DNA of 9,391 nt from Solirubrobacteraceae bacterium (GTDB taxonomy: Bacteria > Actinomycetota > Thermoleophilia > Solirubrobacterales > Solirubrobacteraceae): positions 1-9,391 of the forward strand of contig JAEMSV010000131.1 of assembly GCA_016462625.1 (NCBI GenBank). The letters run 5' to 3'. Both the position numbers and the translations under genes were made by a program. A model generated the notes under the pieces. The model did no database searches. It was not told the DNA's origin and worked only from the letters and a program-made list of their open reading frames with translations. The number at the start of each line of letters is the position of its first letter. The first letter of the stretch is position 1. Shown piece after piece: positions 5,262-9,391 of the stretch.

Positions 5262-7064
5262 GTGCCCGAGGCTCCTTCGCTCTACCGCCGCCACCGCCCG
5301 CGGACGTTCGCCCAGGTGGTCGGCCAGGAGCACGTCGTGCGCACCCTGCGCAACGCCGTGCAGCAGGGGAAGGTCCATCACGCCTACCTCTTCGTCGGGT
5401 CGCGCGGCACCGGCAAGACGTCGATGGCGAAGATCCTCGCGTCCTGCCTGAACTGCGAGAACGGCCCGACGATCGACCCGTGCGGCGTCTGCTCGTCGTG
5501 CATCTCGATCGCGAGCGCGTCGTCGATGGACGTCATCGAGATGGACGCCGCCTCGAACAACTCGGTCGACGACATCCGCGACCTGCGCGACCGCGTCTCG
5601 CTCGCCCCGGTGTCCGGGAAGCACAAGGTCTACATCCTCGACGAGGCGCACATGCTCTCGTCCCAGGCGTGGAACGCGTTCCTCAAGACGCTCGAGGAGC
5701 CGCCCCCCAACACGATCTTCGTGCTCGCGACGACCGAGGCGAGCAAGGTGCTGCCCACCGTCGTCGACCGCTGCCATCGCTTCGACTTCACCCGTCCCAC
5801 GGTCGGGCAGCTCGCTCAGGTCGTCGCACGGGTCTCTGGTGAGGAGCACATCACCATCGGCGAGGACGCCGTCGCGTTGATCGCCCGCCACGCGACCGGG
5901 TCCTTCCGCGACGCCCTCGGCACGCTCGAGCAGATGGTCACCTACAGCGGGCCCACGATCACCACCGACGACGTCATCGCGGTCCTCGGCATCGCCGACG
6001 CCGACATGCTCTTCGGGATGCTCGACGCGGTCGGCAAGGGCGACGCCGCCGCCACACTGCGCGGGGCCGCCAAGCTCGTCGGCACCGGCCGCGACCCGAT
6101 GTCGTTTATCCGCGACCTCGAGGCCCACGCCCGCGATCTGCTCGTCGTGCAGACCCTCGGCACCGTGCCGGCGGAGATGCACGTCACGGCCGACCGCGAC
6201 CAGCGGCTGGCCGCCCAGGCGGGGCGGATCGGCCGCGCGCAGGTCATCCGGCTGCTCGACCTGCTCGCCGACGCGCTGCGCGCCTGCCGCGACGGCGCCG
6301 ACCCGCGCACCTACCTCGAGCTCGCGCTGGTGAAGGCCGCCGCGCCCGAGATCGATCCGGGGACGAAGGCGATCGCCTCCCGCCTCGAGCGCCTCGAGCG
6401 CGCCGTCAACGAAGGCGCAGGCGTCAGCGTCCCGCCGCCCGCGATCACGGCACCCGCTCAGCCCGCCGCTGAGCCCGCGCCGCCAGCACCGGCGCCGGAG
6501 GCATCGGCTCCGCCGCCCGCTGTCGCGTCGCCCCCGCCAGCGCCTTCCCCGGCCGCATCCGCTCCGTCCGGAGCGGCCACCGCCGTCGCCGCGGTTCCCG
6601 AGCCGGAGCCCGAGCCCGAGCCGATGCCGGCGCCGCCCCCGCCGGCTGCGGCGCCCGTGCCGATCGTCGGCATGACGCTGAACGACCTGCTCGACGTCTG
6701 GCCCGCCGTCCTCGACGGCGTGCGCGAGCGCCACGCGCTGTGCGCGGGCCTGCTCTCGACCGCCCGCCCGGTCGCGCTGGACGCCGACACGCTCACCGTC
6801 GCCTTCCCCGACGACCAGGAGTTCCTGCGCCGCAAGGCCGACGACCCGGCGATGCGCCAGTGCGTCGGAGAAGCCCTGCGCGCGGTCACCGGCTCGGCGC
6901 CGCAGATCGCCTACGAGCTGCGCGACCTGGCCGCGGCGGATGCCGAGGCCGGCGGCTCGGCCCCGGCCGGCCCGCTCCCGGGTCCCGAGTTCATCGAGAA
7001 GCTGATGGCGGCGTTCGACGCCGAGGAAATCATCCCCGAAGCAGACGCCCCGAAGGAGTCCTGA
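5262..7064 (+). CDS. dnaX: DNA polymerase III subunit gamma/tau (clamp loader)
   Basis: This is the ATPase of the replicative clamp loader, which opens the sliding clamp onto primed DNA. The 600-aa protein shows the full family pattern: SLYRRHRPRTFAQVVGQEHV at the N-terminus; Walker A GSRGTGKTS (46-54); four zinc cysteines C65, C74, C77, C80; Walker B/DEAH at 127-130; sensor-1 region LATTEASKVLPTVVDRC; and domain III (DLLADALRACRDGADPRTYLELAL). A long Pro/Ala/Glu linker follows (about residues 394-469, including PEPEPEPEP), then a C-terminal tau-like domain. The GTG start puts the protein directly at the conserved N-terminus; upstream in-frame codons would run through the divergent gene. No A- or T-rich slippery heptamer is seen, so a separate gamma form by frameshifting is not evident. 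It overlaps the next gene by 1 nt. Confidence 0.97.
   Translation: MPEAPSLYRRHRPRTFAQVVGQEHVVRTLRNAVQQGKVHHAYLFVGSRGTGKTSMAKILASCLNCENGPTIDPCGVCSSCISIASASSMDVIEMDAASNNSVDDIRDLRDRVSLAPVSGKHKVYILDEAHMLSSQAWNAFLKTLEEPPPNTIFVLATTEASKVLPTVVDRCHRFDFTRPTVGQLAQVVARVSGEEHITIGEDAVALIARHATGSFRDALGTLEQMVTYSGPTITTDDVIAVLGIADADMLFGMLDAVGKGDAAATLRGAAKLVGTGRDPMSFIRDLEAHARDLLVVQTLGTVPAEMHVTADRDQRLAAQAGRIGRAQVIRLLDLLADALRACRDGADPRTYLELALVKAAAPEIDPGTKAIASRLERLERAVNEGAGVSVPPPAITAPAQPAAEPAPPAPAPEASAPPPAVASPPPAPSPAASAPSGAATAVAAVPEPEPEPEPMPAPPPPAAAPVPIVGMTLNDLLDVWPAVLDGVRERHALCAGLLSTARPVALDADTLTVAFPDDQEFLRRKADDPAMRQCVGEALRAVTGSAPQIAYELRDLAAADAEAGGSAPAGPLPGPEFIEKLMAAFDAEEIIPEADAPKES
7053..7058 (+). promoter_or_regulatory. 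Shine-Dalgarno for the YbaB gene
   Basis: AAGGAG inside the last codons of dnaX, 5 nt before ATG 7064. It selects this ATG over the one at 7079 and fits translation of an internal operon gene. Confidence 0.8.
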
Positions 7065-7402
7065 TGCCGCAGCCCAACATGAACCAGCTGGCCAAGATGG
7101 CGCAGAAGATGCAGGCCGACATGGCCGCTGCGCAGGAGTCGCTCGCCAACGAGGTGGTCGAGGCGTCGGCCGGCGGTGGCATGGTCACCGTGAAGATCAC
7201 GGGCGACCTGCAGATCAAGGCCGTCACCATCGACCCGGACGCGGTCGATCCCGAGGACGTCGAGCTGCTGCAGGACATGGTCCTCGCCGCGGTCAACCAG
7301 GCGCTCACCCAGGCCCAGGAGCTCGCCGCGACCCGGATGGGCGCCGTGACCGGCGGCCTCGGCGGCGGCGCGGGTGGCCTGGGCGGCCTGCTCGGGATGT
7401 AG
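7064..7402 (+). CDS. YbaB/EbfC-family nucleoid-associated protein
   Basis: The 112-aa protein is a small DNA-binding dimer of the YbaB/EbfC family, thought to shape the nucleoid and possibly assist RecFOR-type repair. Visible features: N-terminal amphipathic helix NQLAKMAQKMQADMAAAQESL, the conserved strand region VVEASAGGGMVTVKITGDLQIKAVTIDPD, then DPEDVELLQDMVLAAVNQAL, which is the family signature, and a Gly/Leu-rich C-terminus (GGLGGGAGGLGGLLGM) typical of the family. It lies between dnaX and recR, the conserved order in many bacteria. The start overlaps the dnaX stop (TGATG) and has a strong Shine-Dalgarno inside dnaX, so it is translationally coupled. Length is normal. Confidence 0.96.
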   Translation: MPQPNMNQLAKMAQKMQADMAAAQESLANEVVEASAGGGMVTVKITGDLQIKAVTIDPDAVDPEDVELLQDMVLAAVNQALTQAQELAATRMGAVTGGLGGGAGGLGGLLGM

Positions 7403-7408
7403 CGCCGC

Positions 7409-7455
7409 TTCCCGTCGACGAAACCTCCGCTCACCGGAGGTTTCGTCGAGGGGAA
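7409..7455. terminator. Strong hairpin between ybaB and recR
   Basis: A perfect 15-bp stem (TCGACGAAACCTCCG at 7415-7429 with its complement at 7435-7449) closes a 5-nt loop. After one G-G mismatch it extends by 5 more pairs (TTCCC 7409-7413 with GGGAA 7451-7455). It begins 6 nt after the ybaB stop. No T-tract follows, so it is either a U-less terminator of the kind common in high-GC actinobacteria or an mRNA 3'-end stabiliser. Its position argues that dnaX-ybaB transcripts end before recR. Confidence 0.75.
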
Positions 7456-7474
7456 CGAAGACCGGCGCGTTGAG

Positions 7475-7480
7475 TAGCGT
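7475..7480 (+). promoter_or_regulatory. -10 hexamer TAGCGT for recR
   Basis: TAGCGT ends 9 nt before GTG 7490 and lies just after the hairpin, fitting an independent, leaderless or near-leaderless recR transcript. There is no Shine-Dalgarno in the 9-nt gap. Confidence 0.5.
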
Positions 7481-7489
7481 CTCCACCCC

Positions 7490-8089
7490 GTGTACGCCCC
7501 GCCGATCCAGCGGCTGATCGCCGAGCTGTCGAAGCTCCCGGGGATCGGCCAGCGCACCGCCCAGCGCCTCGCGTTCCACATCCTCCGGGAGACTGATGAG
7601 GACGCGACCGCGCTCGCCGCGGCGATCCGCGAGGTCAAGGAGAAGATCGGCACGTGCGAGATCTGCTTCAACCTCGCCGAGGGCCCCACGTGCCGGATCT
7701 GCCAGGACGATCGGCGTGATCCGCAGGTCATCTGCGTGGTCGAGGAGTTCGGCGACGTCATCCCGATGGAGCGCACCCACGAGTTCCACGGGCGCTACCA
7801 CGTGCTCGGCGGCGCCCTGAGCCCGATCGACGGGGTCGACCCCGAGGACATCCACCTCGCCGAGCTCTACCGCCGGGTGCTGCAGGACGGGGTCACCGAG
7901 GTCGTGATCGCGACGAACCCCACGACGAGCGGCGAGGCGACCGCGCTGCACATCGCCGAGGAGCTGCGCGAGGCCGCGCCCGACGTCGCCGTGACCAGGC
8001 TCGCCTCAGGACTACCCGTCGGCGGCGACCTCGAGTACGCCGACGAGGTCACGCTCGGCCGCGCGTTCGCCGGCCGTCGCCGGCTCTAA
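7490..8089 (+). CDS. recR: Recombination mediator protein RecR
   Basis: RecR works with RecO (and RecF) to load RecA on SSB-coated single-stranded DNA during gap repair; it forms a ring-shaped clamp. The 199-aa protein has the usual length and all landmarks: helix-hairpin-helix LPGIGQRTAQRLAFHIL (16-32); C4 zinc finger C56/C59/C68/C71; Toprim domain beginning ICVVEEFGDV (E85) with the conserved FHGRYHVLGGALSPIDGV; ATNPTTSGEATA; and the C-terminal LASGLPVGGDLEYADEVTLGRAF signature. GTG 7490 gives the canonical start of the family a few residues before the first helix. Its TAA stop overlaps the stop of the convergent sigma-factor gene. Confidence 0.97.
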   Translation: MYAPPIQRLIAELSKLPGIGQRTAQRLAFHILRETDEDATALAAAIREVKEKIGTCEICFNLAEGPTCRICQDDRRDPQVICVVEEFGDVIPMERTHEFHGRYHVLGGALSPIDGVDPEDIHLAELYRRVLQDGVTEVVIATNPTTSGEATALHIAEELREAAPDVAVTRLASGLPVGGDLEYADEVTLGRAFAGRRRL

Positions 8090-9282
8090 GCGGGCTTGCA
8101 GAGAACCCCGATCGGGATGTCGATCGGTCCCGAGCCCGGGGACGCCGGCCGCCGGAACGCCACCGTGACCGACGTCGCCCTCCCCAGCACGCTCGGGTCG
8201 TCCACGAGCTGCGGGCCGAACACCCCCTCGTCGAACCCCGCGCCCTCGGTCGGCGCGACCGCCGCGACCACGAAGCCGGGGCGGCAGCCCAGCGAGAACT
8301 TCGTGACCCGCGCGGGCGGCACCAGCGGCGCGGCCGGGACCCGGACCACCCGGTCGACGACCTCCCAGCCCGCCGGGACCCGGTCGCCCCGGTGCAAACG
8401 CTGACCCGCCACGACCGGCCCGCCGGGAACCGCCCGCGGCAGCGGCTCGTCGTCGCCGATAACGCGCGTGCTGACGATCCCTGCGGCGCCCGCCGTGAGG
8501 ACCGCCGCGCCCACCACGGCGGCGGTCACCTTCACCGTGGTCGACGCGCCCCCGCCGAACAGCGCGGCCAGCGAGAGCCCGCCGCCGCCCGCGACCACCG
8601 CAACGCTCGGGTCGAACACCCGCAGGCTGCGCCGCAGCCGCTTCAGATCCCGCTGGAACTCCTGGCACGCCGAGCAGCCCTTCAGATGCCGCCGTGCATG
8701 CTCACTCGGCCGCGTGCCCTCGTCGTGGGCGGTGAGCAGCTCGTCGCGGATCGCGTCGCAGTCGGCCTCGCGCGCGGCCGCCGCCTTCATGAGGTTCGTC
8801 CGTGCGCGGTTCATGAGCATCCGCGTCGCGCTCGTCGTCAGACCCAGCTCGGCGGCGAGCTCCTCGTGCGTGCGGCCGTCGATCTCCCGGCCGAGCAGGA
8901 CCGCCCGCTGCGCGTCGGGCAACGCGCTGACGTCCGCGACCACGCTGTGCAGCCGCTCACGCTGCGCGAGCACGACCACGGGATCGCCGTCGTCGGCGGC
9001 CGGCTCAGCGTCCTCGAGCGGGGTCACGAGCTTGCGCGCCCGCAGCTCGTCGATGACCCGGTTGCGCGTCAGGCGGTACAGCCACGGCTTGAGGTCCTCG
9101 ATCTCCTGGTCCTCGGCGAACGCCGCGTGCGCGCGGAGGAACACCTCCTGCACGACGTCCTCGGGCTCGATGCCCGTGCCGCGCAGCATCTTCGCCGCGT
9201 AGCGCTGGAGCGGGCGCTCGTAGCGCCGGACCGCCTGCGCGGACCGCTCGTCGGCATGGCGGGTGACGGAGGGAGGCGGCAT
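8086..9282 (-). CDS. ECF sigma factor fused to zf-HC2 anti-sigma-like domain with membrane segment
   Basis: From ATG 9282 the protein has 398 aa. Sigma region 2 spans about 18-86 (EDVVQEVFLRAH, PWLYRLTRNRVIDELR), region 4 about 108-168 (ALPDAQRAVLLGREIDGRTHEELAAELGLTTSATRMLMNRART). An anti-sigma-type zinc motif follows: C175, then 24 residues on H199, C203, C206 (HLKGCSAC), the zf-HC2 spacing. Next are two hydrophobic stretches (about 226-242, Gly-rich; 252-270, the better helix) and a C-terminal domain of about 125 residues with two cysteines, unlike known enzymes. If only the second stretch spans the membrane, the C-terminal domain is outside and could sense, with the sigma module tethered until release. 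A GTG at 9312 would add 10 residues (MDPYGACAAL); the shorter form is preferred because a TATGGT hexamer falls inside that extension. Targets are unknown. Confidence 0.9.
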   Translation of the reverse strand: MPPPSVTRHADERSAQAVRRYERPLQRYAAKMLRGTGIEPEDVVQEVFLRAHAAFAEDQEIEDLKPWLYRLTRNRVIDELRARKLVTPLEDAEPAADDGDPVVVLAQRERLHSVVADVSALPDAQRAVLLGREIDGRTHEELAAELGLTTSATRMLMNRARTNLMKAAAAREADCDAIRDELLTAHDEGTRPSEHARRHLKGCSACQEFQRDLKRLRRSLRVFDPSVAVVAGGGGLSLAALFGGGASTTVKVTAAVVGAAVLTAGAAGIVSTRVIGDDEPLPRAVPGGPVVAGQRLHRGDRVPAGWEVVDRVVRVPAAPLVPPARVTKFSLGCRPGFVVAAVAPTEGAGFDEGVFGPQLVDDPSVLGRATSVTVAFRRPASPGSGPIDIPIGVLCKPA

Positions 9283-9297
9283 CAGCGCTGCGCATGC

Positions 9298-9303
9298 ACC
9301 ATA
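9298..9303 (-). promoter_or_regulatory. Possible -10 hexamer TATGGT for the sigma-factor gene
   Basis: On the minus strand TATGGT ends 15 nt before ATG 9282, which would give a leader of about 8-9 nt. If real, it rules out the GTG start at 9312. No -35 is visible and the spacing differs from the other genes, so support is weak. Confidence 0.3.
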
Positions 9304-9312
9304 CGGATCCAC

Positions 9313-9391
9313 ACCACGACCACGGATTAGGGGCCGGGATGTCCCGGGGCAGGAGGAACTGGCGCGTAGGCGCTCGTCAGGCGGGCTGCGG
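9313..9391. other. Terminal intergenic stretch with a small GC palindrome
   Basis: No complete gene is seen. A palindrome CCGGGA-TG-TCCCGG (9334-9347) can form a short GC stem with a tetraloop. On the minus strand the last bases could be the end of a gene (four codons, then TGA at 9377-9379), which would make the palindrome a weak terminator for a gene beyond the edge. This is too short to call. Confidence 0.3.

Noticed and set aside
6430..6670. Programmed frameshift site in dnaX giving a gamma form
   Set aside because: No A/T-rich slippery heptamer is seen in the Pro/Ala linker, and the frame continues to a normal tau-length end.
5247..6734. 495-codon open frame on the minus strand opposite dnaX
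   Set aside because: Shadow of dnaX; Arg/Gly/Asp/Val-rich with no recognisable domain.
8392..9330. 312-codon open frame on the plus strand opposite the sigma-factor gene
   Set aside because: Shadow frame; the minus strand encodes clear sigma regions 2 and 4 and a zinc motif.
9334..9347. Intrinsic terminator at the right edge
   Set aside because: The stem is only 5-6 pairs, there is no T-run on either strand, and the neighbouring gene is not in the window.

Overview
The window is very GC-rich (about 72% by eye) and looks like chromosomal DNA of an actinobacterium. Several traits point to the Thermoleophilia/Solirubrobacterales: apparently leaderless transcription starts, Pro/Ala-rich linkers, small membrane-anchored proteins with repeated TVTV/VVRT segments, and an ECF sigma factor fused to its own zinc-finger domain. 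This lineage call is an inference from sequence style; the window has no rRNA or other marker that fixes it. No tRNA, rRNA, insertion sequence, CRISPR array or sign of horizontal transfer was seen.

Layout. (1) 1-3736 is a signalling cluster. A two-component system (OmpR/PhoB-type response regulator 919-1641, HAMP histidine kinase 1638-3005) is flanked by small membrane proteins. Two are divergent on the minus strand: a 131-aa protein with an acidic/His tail (392-787) and a coupled, truncated one (1-399). Two are downstream on the plus strand: a four-helix membrane protein (3068-3442) and a 91-aa protein with an acidic/His tail (3461-3736). Arrays of 11-bp direct repeats lie upstream of the divergent minus-strand genes (837-880) and upstream of the four-helix gene (3005-3059). 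They share an exact 10-mer and are the likely binding sites of this response regulator. (2) 3749-5209, minus strand, encodes a polytopic membrane protein resembling a GT-C glycosyltransferase. (3) 5262-8089 is the widely conserved DNA replication/repair block: dnaX (clamp-loader tau), a YbaB/EbfC nucleoid protein, and recR. dnaX and ybaB are translationally coupled; a strong hairpin (7409-7455) and a separate promoter set recR apart. (4) 8086-9282, minus strand, encodes an ECF sigma factor fused to a zf-HC2 anti-sigma-like module, a hydrophobic segment and a C-terminal extension. It meets recR tail to tail with overlapping stop codons.

The most interesting points are: the two matching 11-bp repeat arrays, which define a small putative regulon for the two-component system; the set of small membrane proteins with D/E/H/G-rich tails in that regulon; a TANNNT -10 hexamer 6-9 nt before the start codon of all five plus-strand lead genes and of one minus-strand gene, indicating leaderless mRNAs, while the genes at 392-787 and 7064-7402 carry clear Shine-Dalgarno sequences; a histidine kinase that seems to start at CTG; and the one-piece sigma/anti-sigma protein.
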